A stretch of DNA of 64,000 bases from Aquimarina sp. Aq107 (GCF_943733665.1 NZ_OX030782.1:3086501-3150500), one strand, 5' to 3'; shown: positions 27,653-37,095, counted from the stretch's first letter. The notes: generated by a model from the letters alone, not told the origin. Made by a program: numbers and translations.

Positions 27653-28606
27653 ATGAGTATCAAAAACCAATTTGGAAAAAAGGGATGGACCCCTGATAGA
27701 ATCGGATCACTTAAAGATAAGACATTTGTTATCACAGGTACTACAAGTGGTACAGGATATGAAGCAGCAAAAATATTGTTATCCAAAGGAGCAAAAGTAG
27801 TAATGCTTAATCGTAATCCAAAAAAATCAGAGGACACTATCGCAACATTAAAACAAGAACTTAGTGATAATATAGATGTATCCAATATACGTATGGATTT
27901 GGCAGAACAAGCTTCGGTAAAAAAAGCAGCAGAAGAAGTTCTTAAGACAGTTCCGCGAATCGATGCGTTAATGTGCAACGCGGCCATTGCTCAAGTACCA
28001 AAACAAACCTTAACCGTTGATGGTTTTGAAAGTCAGTTAGGTGTAAACCACTATGGTAACTTTTTACTACAAGCGTTACTTTATCCAAGAATTGAAGAAT
28101 CTAAAGGACGTATTGTGACTGTAGGTAGTATGGGATATAACTTAGGAATTAAAACCATACAATTCGACGATATGAATTGGGATAAAAATTACAGTCCTAA
28201 TGGAGTATATAGCCAAAGTAAATTGGCGCAAATTATGTGCGTCTACGAATTACAAGATCGATTGAAAAAAGCAGGCAAGACCGATGTTAAAGCGTATGCT
28301 TGTCATCCAGGAGCTTCCAGAACATCATTGATCAAAACTAGTGGTAGTCTAGTTACTAGATTCGTGTGGCAAATAATGAAGTTGACTCCAATGGTGCAAT
28401 CTGCAGAAAAAGGTTCGTATCCCGAATTGATGTGCGCCACAGAAGATGATTTAGATCAAAAAGGATTTTACGGACCTACAGGAAGAGGTTATTTTAAAGG
28501 TCCTGTTGGCGAATGTTCGTTAGAACCACACGCAAAAGATAAAACTGTAGCAAAAAAGTTATGGGAAGTGTCTGAAAAAGCGATAGGGTTAAAATGGAAT
28601 TTATAA
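27653..28606 (+). CDS. Short-chain dehydrogenase/reductase
   Basis: This 317-residue classical SDR has the cofactor motif TGTTSGTGYE (T-G-x3-G-x-G), LNRNPKK for NADP preference, DALMCNAAIAQ (NAG-type strand 4), VTVGSM (catalytic Ser region) and YSQSKLAQ, the active-site YxxxK. The longer loop and C-terminal RGYFKGP resemble retinol dehydrogenase or protochlorophyllide-reductase-like SDRs. It is the first gene of a tight + strand operon with a small membrane protein and an AraC regulator (28634, 29148). The regulator probably controls it; the substrate is unknown. Confidence 0.93.
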   Translation: MSIKNQFGKKGWTPDRIGSLKDKTFVITGTTSGTGYEAAKILLSKGAKVVMLNRNPKKSEDTIATLKQELSDNIDVSNIRMDLAEQASVKKAAEEVLKTVPRIDALMCNAAIAQVPKQTLTVDGFESQLGVNHYGNFLLQALLYPRIEESKGRIVTVGSMGYNLGIKTIQFDDMNWDKNYSPNGVYSQSKLAQIMCVYELQDRLKKAGKTDVKAYACHPGASRTSLIKTSGSLVTRFVWQIMKLTPMVQSAEKGSYPELMCATEDDLDQKGFYGPTGRGYFKGPVGECSLEPHAKDKTVAKKLWEVSEKAIGLKWNL

Positions 28607-28633
28607 ACTATATAATTGAAAAAAAATTAAAAC

Positions 28634-29146
28634 ATGGATATTCTAAAAGCATCAACAGACTGGGCAAAAGCTGAACTTTTTTCGACACCATTTTTCATTC
28701 TTTTCGGAGTGTTATTTATAGCTGCAAGCTTAGGTTTTTGGCAATTGGGAAAAACCGACATAGCAAGAGCTTACATTATTCCAACATTGGTAGCTGGCTC
28801 ATTATTGGTAATTATTGGGTTAGGGTTATTTTTTACTAATAAATCAAGAATTACAGAATTTAAAAAAGCCTACAATAGCGATACTACAACTTTTGTTACT
28901 TCAGAACTCCAACGTACCAAAAGCACTTTAAAAGAATATAAAAACGTTGTTTTTACTGCTGTCCCCATAATTATTACGGCTTGTGCCCTCTTCATTTTAT
29001 TTATCAATACACCTATTTGGCGTGCTAGTATGATTACCACCATCGCCATGTTAGTTGTTATTTTATTGATTGACGGCACTGCCCATGCGAGAATTGATGT
29101 TTACCAAAAACAACTGTTAACGGTAGAAAAAGAATTGAAAAAATAA
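28634..29146 (+). CDS. Small membrane protein of the SDR/AraC operon
   Basis: The 170-residue protein has four hydrophobic helices: STPFFILFGVLFIAASLGFW, ARAYIIPTLVAGSLLVIIGL, FTAVPIIITACALFILFI and MITTIAMLVVILLI. A charged stretch links helices 2 and 3, and the C-terminus ends with basic residues. I recognise no named family. It starts 27 bases after the SDR and ends one base before the AraC gene (29148), so translation may be coupled. Its context suggests a role tied to the SDR and AraC proteins. Confidence 0.8.
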   Translation: MDILKASTDWAKAELFSTPFFILFGVLFIAASLGFWQLGKTDIARAYIIPTLVAGSLLVIIGLGLFFTNKSRITEFKKAYNSDTTTFVTSELQRTKSTLKEYKNVVFTAVPIIITACALFILFINTPIWRASMITTIAMLVVILLIDGTAHARIDVYQKQLLTVEKELKK

Positions 29147-29147
29147 G

Positions 29148-30059
29148 ATGAAACATTTTAAAACATTATCAGCTTATCTAGAATATCTGGAACTGCCTAG
29201 ACCAGAACATCCCATGCTAAGCGTTTTTTCTTCTATTAGAAATAATTTTTTGCCGTGCCCTAAGAAGAGTTCTCCTCCTATTACCAATGATTGTTATTCT
29301 ATTAGTTTAAAAAAAATTATAAAAGGAAGTTTAACATATGGACGTACCAAATATGATTTCAACAATGGTGCTCTATTTTTCATCTCACCAAGACAAGTAT
29401 TACAATGGGATAACAACATGATTTTTGAACAAAAAGGATTTTCCATCAACTTTCATGAAGATTTTCTGAAAAGAACTGAATTAGCAAATCAGATCAAAAA
29501 ATATGGATTCTTTTCGTACTCAGTCAATGAAGCACTACACCTATCACCCAAAGAGGAAAAATTGATTGAAGGGATTGTAGAAAGTATTGATATAGAATAC
29601 CAAAATAATCAAGATAGATTTAGTAAGGACATCATCATTTCCCAACTAAGTACTCTTTTTAAATATACCAATCGCTTTTACGAGCGACAATTTATCAATC
29701 GAAAAGATTTTTCTAACGATCTCCTAGAACAATTTAATCAGCAACTGGAAAGCTATTTTGATTCAGAACAATTGCAAAAAATTGGAATCCCTAGCATTTT
29801 ACAAATTGCTAATAAACTCTCAGTTTCGCAGAGATATCTAAGTGATACGTTAAAAAAAGAAACAGGAAAAACTTCTACCGAACATTTACACTTATACTTA
29901 ATTAATGAAGCTAAAAATATTTTATTAAACCCTAGCAAAAGTATCTCAGAAGTAGCCTATGAATTGGGGTTCGAATACCCTCCCTATTTTTCACGACTAT
30001 TCAAAAATAAAGAAGGTATCAGCCCTAGCGAATACAGAAAAAAGTATAAAATGAATTAA
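29148..30059 (+). CDS. AraC-family transcriptional regulator
   Basis: The N-terminal 180 residues form a sensor domain of cupin type (ALFFISPRQVLQWDNNMIFE, then KGFSINFHEDFLKR). The C-terminal 110 residues carry two helix-turn-helix motifs. SILQIANKLSVSQRYLSDTL is the first recognition region; SEVAYELGFEYPPYFSRLFK and GISPSEYRKK form the second. The family commonly regulates an adjacent SDR gene. It closes the operon SDR-membrane protein-AraC with only one base between the last two genes. The inducer is unknown. This domain pair is typical, and all expected features are present. Confidence 0.93.
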   Translation: MKHFKTLSAYLEYLELPRPEHPMLSVFSSIRNNFLPCPKKSSPPITNDCYSISLKKIIKGSLTYGRTKYDFNNGALFFISPRQVLQWDNNMIFEQKGFSINFHEDFLKRTELANQIKKYGFFSYSVNEALHLSPKEEKLIEGIVESIDIEYQNNQDRFSKDIIISQLSTLFKYTNRFYERQFINRKDFSNDLLEQFNQQLESYFDSEQLQKIGIPSILQIANKLSVSQRYLSDTLKKETGKTSTEHLHLYLINEAKNILLNPSKSISEVAYELGFEYPPYFSRLFKNKEGISPSEYRKKYKMN

Positions 30060-30143
30060 ATCAGCCAATGCAACTTAAAGTATAGAAATCAATTAGAATT
30101 AGTAGACATACCAGAAAAAGTTTAAATTGTACATCAAGTTTTA

Positions 30144-30162
30144 TATACAATTCGTTGTATAA
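30144..30162 (+). repeat. Palindrome TATACAATTCGTTGTATA
   Basis: TATACAA pairs with TTGTATA across a TTCG tetraloop (30145-30161). The right arm contains the 10-mer CGTTGTATAA shared with 27539 and 55691. It lies between the AraC and PD40 genes without a T-tract, so it is not a clear terminator. Confidence 0.5.
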
Positions 30163-30211
30163 CCCAAAACCTTGAAAAGAAATAAATTACTAATTAATCT
30201 TTGAGCATATT

Positions 30212-31105
30212 ATGAAATCATCTATTTTGAAAAAAATAATTTTCTCTTTCTCCTGTATAATAATATGTAGTATATCAATTGCACAAGATAATGACTGCAA
30301 TTACTTTGGTTTATCCAAACCCAAAACAATTCCGCAAGATTTTAATCCTGAAATATTAAATTTAAAAGGAAGCTTTAAATTTAACGTTGAAATTAAAAAA
30401 TGTGATGAGATCTATTTCACCACTATTGATTCAAAAGAAAACATCTACATATCAAACAAAAATAATGGAAAATGGAGTGAACCAAAAATTGCATCTTTTT
30501 CGGATCCAAAGTATAGTGACGCTGATCCTTTTTTGACTAAAAAAGGGGATAGAATATATTTTATTTCTGAAAGACCAACCAGCCAAAATGATGAAAACAC
30601 GGATTGGAATATCTGGTATGCTAATAATGAAAATGGTATGTGGGGAAAACCCAAGCCACTTCCTGAACCTATAAATTCAAAAGAATTTGATGAATATTTC
30701 TTCTCGATTTCAGATAAAGGAAATGCTTTTTTCTCATCTAACAGAGCTGATGGTCAAGGTTCTTTTGATATCTACACTGTAAAAGTATTAGATAATAATA
30801 CGTTTTCGGAACCAAAGAATGTAGGACGACCATTAAGTACCGAAAAATATGAATTTGACCCTTATATTTCAAACGATGAAAGTTTTATAATTTTCTCAAT
30901 CAACGAAAATGGTAATAGCAGTCTTTACTATAGTTATAGAAATAAAAAAAATAATTGGACAGAGCCTCAAAATTTGGGAGATCAAATTAACATCACAAAT
31001 CAGGATTTTGCGCCATCACTTTCTAAAGACGGAAAATTTATTTTTTATTCAAATAATGGAAAATTAAAATGGGTTAGTTCTGAAATAATAAGGATCCCTA
31101 ACTAG
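30212..31105 (+). CDS. Exported PD40 beta-propeller protein
   Basis: The leader MKSSILKKIIFSFSCIIICS with SIAQ near residue 25 predicts export. The remainder consists of TolB/PD40-like repeats: NNGKWSEPKIA, YSDADPFLTKKGDRIYFISE, EFDEYFFSISDKGNAFFSS, YEFDPYISNDESFIIFS and DFAPSLSKDGKFIFYS. Each has the aspartate-rich D-x-F/P turn and a YF/FS strand. The whole protein (297 residues) could be a six-bladed propeller; five blades are visible. Proteins of this kind bind periplasmic partners or ligands. No enzyme residues were seen. It is a single-gene unit. Confidence 0.88.
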   Translation: MKSSILKKIIFSFSCIIICSISIAQDNDCNYFGLSKPKTIPQDFNPEILNLKGSFKFNVEIKKCDEIYFTTIDSKENIYISNKNNGKWSEPKIASFSDPKYSDADPFLTKKGDRIYFISERPTSQNDENTDWNIWYANNENGMWGKPKPLPEPINSKEFDEYFFSISDKGNAFFSSNRADGQGSFDIYTVKVLDNNTFSEPKNVGRPLSTEKYEFDPYISNDESFIIFSINENGNSSLYYSYRNKKNNWTEPQNLGDQINITNQDFAPSLSKDGKFIFYSNNGKLKWVSSEIIRIPN

Positions 31106-31179
31106 AATATCTCACAATACTACTTACACATCATTATGGTTTTGTGTCATTTTTAAATAAAAGCTTGATTTAATAATAT

Positions 31180-31827
31180 ATGAAGATTGTAAAAAAAATA
31201 TTTAAATGGCTTTTATTTATTTTACTAATTCCAATTTCCTATTTAATAATATCATTGATTCTATCTGCTATAACAATCAACTCAAAAACAAGTAATAACG
31301 ATTTAAGTAAATCTGTTTACTTAAGTACAAACGGAGTTCATTTAGATATTATATTACCAAAAAAAGATATAGATAGCATGCTCTTATCAGGCATCAAATA
31401 TGAAAATATCGAAAAATACATATCATTCGGTTGGGGAGATGAAAACTTTTATATTAATACACCAACTTGGGGAGATTTGACTTTTAACAATGCATTCAAA
31501 GCAATGTTTTTGAAAAGTTCGACATTAATTCATATAACTCGATATAAACAAAAACATTCAGATTGGGTCGAAATAAAAGTAAATGAGATTGAATTGCGAA
31601 AATTGAATATTTATTTATTAAATACTTTTGAGAAAGATGAAAAAGGAATGAAAATTCTATTAAAAAATAAAGGGTATTTTTCTATGGATGATTTTTATAA
31701 GTCTAAAGGAAGTTACTCTTGTTTTAAGACTTGTAATAGCTGGGTAAATACTGGATTTAAAGAAAGTGGGTTAAAATCTTCTCTTTGGACGCCATTTGAT
31801 TTTGGGCTTTTAAATAAATACCAATAA
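31180..31827 (+). CDS. DUF2459 (TIGR02117) family membrane-anchored protein
   Basis: One N-terminal transmembrane helix (IFKWLLFILLIPISYLIISL) anchors a 180-residue outer domain. The domain has the family marks STNGVHLDIILP, YISFGWGDENFYINTPTWGD, and SCFKTCNSWVNTGF near the end. In this family the Cys and conserved His (GVHLD) resemble a peptidase-like active site (papain-like fold), so hydrolysis of peptidoglycan or peptides is possible but unproven. It starts 74 bases after the PD40 protein and may be co-transcribed. The length (215 residues) agrees with family members. Confidence 0.88.
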   Translation: MKIVKKIFKWLLFILLIPISYLIISLILSAITINSKTSNNDLSKSVYLSTNGVHLDIILPKKDIDSMLLSGIKYENIEKYISFGWGDENFYINTPTWGDLTFNNAFKAMFLKSSTLIHITRYKQKHSDWVEIKVNEIELRKLNIYLLNTFEKDEKGMKILLKNKGYFSMDDFYKSKGSYSCFKTCNSWVNTGFKESGLKSSLWTPFDFGLLNKYQ

Positions 31828-32145
31828 AAACAAGTTAACCCTAAACTCCGAAGATAATACTCTAGAAATTAAGCTAAATGATCAGTATGCTTTTTATTTG
31901 ATGTATAGTTTGTGAAACTAAAATCAATACTATACAATCATGATAACCATATTATAAGAGACATTGTAAATCAATTAAAAAACGTAGTCATAAATTGTAA
32001 GTGAAATGTAAGACAATCTGTTATTAAACGAAAAATAGCGCAACTTATCGAAAACAAGGAATAATATAGAAAAAATAGAGTTAATTAGGTAACAATAATA
32101 CTCGCAAAAGCACTAATCTATAGAACCTAAAAAGAATAATTGTCT
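31828..32145. other. Intergenic stretch of 318 bases upstream of vgrG
   Basis: This A+T-rich gap precedes the T6SS island. No gene, clear terminator or recombination site was seen. The upstream gene has the same orientation, so the vgrG promoter must lie here; no convincing -7/-33 pair was found. Confidence 0.6.
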
Positions 32146-33927
32146 ATGGCACTTCAATCAAAATTAGATATCTACATCGGAGATACGCCTATTACTTCAT
32201 TTAAGAAATTTTCTCTTCGACAAAAAATTACAGAACACCACGATTTTGAATTGATATGTAGGACAGATGTTTTAGAACAACTATCTGGTGAGATGGTATC
32301 TCAAACTAAGAACTTTTTAGGAGAATCCTTTGTAGTACAAATAAAACCATTAGGGTTTATAGGTGGTTATAAAGAATTAGCATTTAAAGGTATTGTAACT
32401 TCTGTAAATAGCACCAAGGGATTTCAAAACAGTACCGGCGACAGCGTTGTAATTTCTGGTAAAAGTAGTTCTATTATAGCAGATGATGGCCCACATTATG
32501 CATCGCATAACGATGTTCCTCTATCTGATATTTTACAGAAAACATTTCAGGGATATGACATTTCTATGTTAGCCCTTTCTTTTGATCCTACTAAAACAGA
32601 TGCTTTACATTATAGCGTACAGCAAAATGAAAGCTCTTATGAATATGCAACTCGTCTTGCTGCCCAATATAGCGAATGGTTCTATTATAACGGGAATACA
32701 TTAGTTTTTGGAAAGACTAAGTATGATACCGTTCCTTTATCTTATGGAATTGATTTACAAGAATTTTCTCTTGAATTGGCTCCAAAACCTAATAAGTATA
32801 AATACTTTACTAATGATTACTTAACTGATGAACAACACGAGAAATCAACAGCAGAAGTGGATACTGGTGTTAATGGATATAATCAGTTTACTAATGATAA
32901 AAGTGAAAGTATATTTTCTAAAGAAACTGCTGTTTATATTAACTCCTACGATGATGCTAAATTAAAGCAACGTCTCGATACACATGTAATACAACAGAAA
33001 AAAGCTACCATAGTAAATCAAGTAATCGTAAAGGGAAAAAGTGATAATCCTGGTGTTAACTTAGGAGATGTAGTTACGATACAAGACGATATGACAGGAT
33101 ATGGTTCATTTAGAATCATCAAAGTTACTCATACTGCCTCAGAAAATGGTAAATACTATAATGAATTCGAAGGAATTACAGCAGAGTTAGATGTATATCC
33201 CAATACAGATATGATGGCATTTCCTAAAAGTGAAACTCAGGTAGCTACTGTAATGGAAAATGTTGATCCAGATGGATTGAGTAGAATTCGTGTTCAGTTC
33301 CCTTGGCAAAAACCCTATGGAGAACTAACACCTTGGCTACGAGTCGTTTCTCCACATGCAGGTGGCGAAAAAGGATTTCATTTTATTCCTGAAAAAGGAG
33401 AAGAAGTTCTTATTGGTTTCGAAGGAGGAAATGCAGAACGACCATATGTAATGGGTAGTATGTATACTGGTACCGCACAACCGGGAGCTTTTCAGAGTGA
33501 TGCAAATGATATCAAAGCAATTCAATCCAGAAGCGGCACGAAATTAGTATTAGATGACAAAGAAGGTTCTACAACCATAACGGATCAAGGAACTGCTGGT
33601 ATAAAACTAGATGGGAACGGACTTTTAATATCACAAGCTAATGAAAAATTTGAAGTTAATGTTGGTGAGGAGTCTAGTACGCTTGTCATGGATAAAGACG
33701 GAAAAATTGACATTGTAGCAAAAGAAATATTCCAAGTCGTTGTTGGTGAAAGTTCTTTGATCTTAAAAAAAGATGGAACAATAGAACTTAAAGGTAAAAA
33801 TATCACTGTAATCGGAGACACTATAGGATTATCAGGTAACGATAACATAAGTGTAATTTCTAAGAATAGTCAGGTTTATCTGGATGGAAATGCAAAGATT
33901 ATTGGTTCTAATGTTGATATTAATTAA
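32146..33927 (+). CDS. vgrG: Type VI secretion system tip protein VgrG
   Basis: ATG at 32146 (MALQSKLDIYIGDTPI) is preferred to a TTG two codons upstream. Residues 1-350 form the gp27-like base with phage-baseplate-type motifs (YSVQQNESSYEYATRLAAQY, then YYNGNTLVFGK). From about residue 366 an OB-fold follows: VATVMENVDPDGLSRIRVQF, TPWLRVVSPHAGGEKGFHF and EEVLIGFEGGNAERPYVMGS. The rest is the beta-helical spike with repeats such as GKNITVIGDT and NDNISVIS. The sequence is typical of the Bacteroidetes T6SSiii. No other core gene (tube, sheath, baseplate) is in the window, so this is an orphan VgrG island. VgrG puncture tips carry effectors; the next genes are candidates. Confidence 0.94.
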   Translation: MALQSKLDIYIGDTPITSFKKFSLRQKITEHHDFELICRTDVLEQLSGEMVSQTKNFLGESFVVQIKPLGFIGGYKELAFKGIVTSVNSTKGFQNSTGDSVVISGKSSSIIADDGPHYASHNDVPLSDILQKTFQGYDISMLALSFDPTKTDALHYSVQQNESSYEYATRLAAQYSEWFYYNGNTLVFGKTKYDTVPLSYGIDLQEFSLELAPKPNKYKYFTNDYLTDEQHEKSTAEVDTGVNGYNQFTNDKSESIFSKETAVYINSYDDAKLKQRLDTHVIQQKKATIVNQVIVKGKSDNPGVNLGDVVTIQDDMTGYGSFRIIKVTHTASENGKYYNEFEGITAELDVYPNTDMMAFPKSETQVATVMENVDPDGLSRIRVQFPWQKPYGELTPWLRVVSPHAGGEKGFHFIPEKGEEVLIGFEGGNAERPYVMGSMYTGTAQPGAFQSDANDIKAIQSRSGTKLVLDDKEGSTTITDQGTAGIKLDGNGLLISQANEKFEVNVGEESSTLVMDKDGKIDIVAKEIFQVVVGESSLILKKDGTIELKGKNITVIGDTIGLSGNDNISVISKNSQVYLDGNAKIIGSNVDIN

Positions 33928-33943
33928 AAAATAATCTTAAGGA

Positions 33944-34891
33944 ATGTCTAAGAAAAAAAGACTGAGTTTTTTATTGGATGAAGAAGATACAACTTCGGGA
34001 AATGTGCAAGTTGATGATGATTCTTTTTTCAATCCGGTAAACAAAACAAATAAAATACGTTATCGTTGCGAACAAACAAATAGTACACACAGTGATAAAT
34101 CAATAATTTTCCACGCAAACATAAAAAAAGAATATCTAGTAGAGTTTCTGAAAAAAGAAAAAAACATCGTGTTTAATTCTGTTCTAGAAGATTATGTTTA
34201 TAGTTCAGAACCCAAGCACTTTGAAATTGCAATGGATGCATTTCGAGATTTAGAATATTGGAAAGAAAATATTTCGTTGCAATTAAACGAGAATGGAAAA
34301 ATAAAACAAATTCTTAATCTAAATAACTTATCAGATTCTTGGATCAAGTTTAAAACCAAAGTATTGCCTGACACCGATTTTTTTCAAGAATTAAAAAAAG
34401 CTAATAAAAATGCCGCAAAGGATATTATTGACAATGGAGATATTGAATTTAAAAACGAAAAAAACCTCATAAAAACATTAGATAAAAATGTCTTCTATAA
34501 CATTTTACTTGATTCTTATCTAATAGACTTAGATCATAAAACAAAAATAACTACTTTGACATTTATATCACAGATATTCCAAAAAGTAAAAGTTAAATTG
34601 GAGATCTCAGAGACTACAATTAAAGAGGATAATGATTTTATTTATAAAAGAAAAGTTGGAACATTAATTAGAGATACATTAGACAATGAGGAGCTCATAA
34701 GACAGTATAATTTGTTTTACAAACCAATGATACAGTATAACTTTACAGAATATAACTACATATATAGACAATCTTATCGTATAGATAAGAAAACAGGCTA
34801 TATAACTGAAGGAAAAGCTGTTTTTTCTGAACAAATTAAGAATAACTATGAATTTATAACAGAGTTTAATCTTAAACAGGTAAAGATATGA
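33944..34891 (+). CDS. Unrecognised soluble protein in the T6SS island, candidate effector adaptor
   Basis: The gene begins 16 bases after vgrG and overlaps the PAAR-like gene by four bases (ATGA), so all three are likely one transcript. The 315-residue product has no signal peptide or hydrophobic helix. It starts with a Lys-rich SKKKRLSFLLDEEDTTSG stretch, then a mix of helices and strands (KEYLVEFLKKEKNIVFNSVL and ISQIFQKVKVKLEIS). I recognise no family. The position between VgrG and a PAAR-like protein is where adaptor or chaperone proteins, such as DUF4123 or DUF2169 in other bacteria, load effectors. That role is inference; no motif shared with those families was seen. Confidence 0.82.
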   Translation: MSKKKRLSFLLDEEDTTSGNVQVDDDSFFNPVNKTNKIRYRCEQTNSTHSDKSIIFHANIKKEYLVEFLKKEKNIVFNSVLEDYVYSSEPKHFEIAMDAFRDLEYWKENISLQLNENGKIKQILNLNNLSDSWIKFKTKVLPDTDFFQELKKANKNAAKDIIDNGDIEFKNEKNLIKTLDKNVFYNILLDSYLIDLDHKTKITTLTFISQIFQKVKVKLEISETTIKEDNDFIYKRKVGTLIRDTLDNEELIRQYNLFYKPMIQYNFTEYNYIYRQSYRIDKKTGYITEGKAVFSEQIKNNYEFITEFNLKQVKI

Positions 34892-36111
34892 GTGCAAAAT
34901 ATATTCCTAATAAAACACCCGTTGTTTGTACATATCAAACTAGCCCAGCTCCTAGTGAACTAATAGTAACTAGAAGTGCCGTTACTGTAATGTATAAAAG
35001 TAAGAAAGAACCATTATTAACTATAGCGGATAAAAATATACAAGTAGCTTTTGCTTGCAAAATCCCTATGAATTTAGCAGGTTCGCTTTTTGCTTTTGGA
35101 GCTGGCTTATTATTGGGAGCTGCTTTGATTTTATCAGGACCAATAGGTTGGGCTGTCATAGCCGTTGGAGCTGCCGTTATGGCTGCTGGTGCAGTAACGT
35201 ATGTCGTTGCAAAGGTATCACATACTTGTACTCCCAATCTAGAAGCTGGAGCCTGGTCTTTGCAACATAGTACTGTAAAATTAGACCAAAGTCCGGCAGT
35301 TACCCAAATGTCCATTATGACTTGTGGAAAATCAGGGATTTTAAAACCAATTCTTGATCCAGGTCTAGCTCAGAAAGCAGCCGAAGAAATTGCCTTTGGA
35401 AACTCTGTTGAGGTTGGTGCTAATATGGCAATTTCATTTTTGTTTGGTTTTGGTTTAGTTTCAGCTGGTGCTGCAGGATGGGGTGCAGTAGGTAAAATGT
35501 TTTTAACCACTGCTATAGGTACACCATTGATATCACTAGCAACAACAGCAGAAAAAGATATCATTAGATCTAATTCTTTAGAAGATAACAAAAGCTATGA
35601 AAATCTAAATGAAGTAGAAGGTCTTAGTTATGTGCCTGAATGGATAAGTGATACAGGAACTATAGATCCTAGTGACCCCGAAAACATTGGGGATGTATTA
35701 AGTTTTCAGAATTGGGAAGAGGCAAGAAGAATTTTAACAGAACGTGGAGTTGCAAAAGAGAACCTTCCTGTATATGAAAGATTATATAGAATGCCTCGTT
35801 CCCAAAGAAGAGCAGCACTTAGAAGTCTCAAAAAAACAAATCCTGAAATAGCAAGAGCAATAGAAAAACATGGAAGAACAAGCCTTACTAAAGATCAAGT
35901 ACAAATAGAAAGAGCTAGTAATTCTGAAACAGTAAGAACAGGAAACAGACTAGCCGCAGCAAAAAAAATTGAATCATTTTCGGTAGTCGCTCTTATTCTC
36001 CCATTTGTTTCTACCTGGTTTACTGAAAGTGCTAGGAAAGAATTGGCAATTGCTGCTTCTATGGATTTAATAAGCGGACAAGGAACAATATCAGCACAAT
36101 CACCTATTTAA
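34888..36111 (+). CDS. PAAR-like (DUF4280-type) protein with inserted membrane hairpin and C-terminal extension
   Basis: The first 150 residues resemble the PAAR-like DUF4280 fold: TPVVCTYQTSPAPSELIVT, LLTIADKNIQ, FACKIPMN, CTPNLEAGAW and MTCGKSGIL. Cys14, Cys57, Cys114 and Cys146 occupy the usual conserved places. Between Cys57 and Cys114, at about residues 62-108, a very hydrophobic Gly/Ala-rich segment is inserted (GAGLLLGAALILSG, GWAVIAVGAAVMAAGAV). A second membrane-like region lies at about 168-215. The C-terminal 180 residues are soluble, Arg-rich (RMPRSQRRAALRSLKK) with a hydrophobic end (FSVVALILPFVSTW). It probably caps the VgrG spike and delivers its C-terminal part; toxin activity is not identifiable. 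It overlaps both neighbours. Confidence 0.86.
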   Translation: MSAKYIPNKTPVVCTYQTSPAPSELIVTRSAVTVMYKSKKEPLLTIADKNIQVAFACKIPMNLAGSLFAFGAGLLLGAALILSGPIGWAVIAVGAAVMAAGAVTYVVAKVSHTCTPNLEAGAWSLQHSTVKLDQSPAVTQMSIMTCGKSGILKPILDPGLAQKAAEEIAFGNSVEVGANMAISFLFGFGLVSAGAAGWGAVGKMFLTTAIGTPLISLATTAEKDIIRSNSLEDNKSYENLNEVEGLSYVPEWISDTGTIDPSDPENIGDVLSFQNWEEARRILTERGVAKENLPVYERLYRMPRSQRRAALRSLKKTNPEIARAIEKHGRTSLTKDQVQIERASNSETVRTGNRLAAAKKIESFSVVALILPFVSTWFTESARKELAIAASMDLISGQGTISAQSPI

Positions 36112-37073
36112 TGTTTAGAAAAAATAATCTAAATTTACTTATAAAGATAGGATACGGTTGTAGTATTCTAATAGGAAGTTTAATATTAATACTTGTGCTT
36201 ATATCTATCTTTTCTAACAGCCTTAACTTTAGCTTTAAACTGCTTTATCTTATAATACCGATGATATTATATATGATATACCTAAAGGCTATCGTCGAAA
36301 AACATTATATCAAATTGGTGAGTAAAGAAATCTCTAGTTGGCAAGAAATCTCCTTAAAAATAGATAAAGTAATAACCTCAGAAGTTCTTAAAAAGGTTTT
36401 TAACTATTATGGCATGGGTGCAAATGTTTATGAATACTATATCACTTTTTTCAACGAAGAACTTGCCAAACACATAACAATTAGCTCTATAGGCTACAAA
36501 CCTACATATGACATCATATCCAATTGGAAAAACAGAATGATTACCGTTTTTATGAACACCGAAAATATACATAAGAAATATAATTATAATGAAAAGAAGA
36601 AAATAAGCAATGTAAAAATTTTCAGGTTCGTAAAAGACCGCCATAACTTAGAAACAACATATAAACAAAGTGTTCACGAGTTTGTTGCTAATAAAAGACA
36701 ATTAGAAGGGCTTTTGATAATTTTTATACCGCTGTTTATAAGTTTTTTTCTGTATTTATTTAATAATTCAATTATGAAAACTACACAATTACTTTTTTTA
36801 GGTTTGGCTTTTTTTATTATCAGTTGCTCAGAATCCATTACTACTACCGTAGCTAAGCAAGCCTGTCAATGTATTGAGAATGATACCGCTAAAGACACTA
36901 GAGTTTGTACTAATAAAGCTATTATTGATAACAAAGAGGTTTTAGAAAATGAGTATAAAGAACAAGGCATTTCTTTACTAGATGAAAACAATGAGGTAAA
37001 TCCATTTTATTTTCAATTAATATACATGACAATGTTACAAAGTGAATGTCCTGAATTAACTACTGGTAAATAG
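36111..37073 (+). CDS. Membrane protein fused in frame to a lipoprotein, candidate immunity protein
   Basis: The ATG shares one base with the stop of the PAAR-like gene (TAATG), so expression is coupled. Residues 1-62 hold two hydrophobic helices and residues 200-220 a third (LLIIFIPLFISFFLYLF). From residue 222 (ATG at 36774) the sequence reads like an independent lipoprotein: MKTTQLLFLGLAFFIISC, lipobox IISC, then a Cys-containing domain (ACQCIENDTAKDTRVC). Either this is a natural fusion, or two proteins are made from one frame. The immediate position behind a PAAR-like effector suggests immunity function. No homologous family is recognised. A decayed copy of this gene lies at 38064-38545. 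Confidence 0.82.
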   Translation: MFRKNNLNLLIKIGYGCSILIGSLILILVLISIFSNSLNFSFKLLYLIIPMILYMIYLKAIVEKHYIKLVSKEISSWQEISLKIDKVITSEVLKKVFNYYGMGANVYEYYITFFNEELAKHITISSIGYKPTYDIISNWKNRMITVFMNTENIHKKYNYNEKKKISNVKIFRFVKDRHNLETTYKQSVHEFVANKRQLEGLLIIFIPLFISFFLYLFNNSIMKTTQLLFLGLAFFIISCSESITTTVAKQACQCIENDTAKDTRVCTNKAIIDNKEVLENEYKEQGISLLDENNEVNPFYFQLIYMTMLQSECPELTTGK

Positions 37074-37095
37074 ATTGGAATGATAAATTAAAAAT

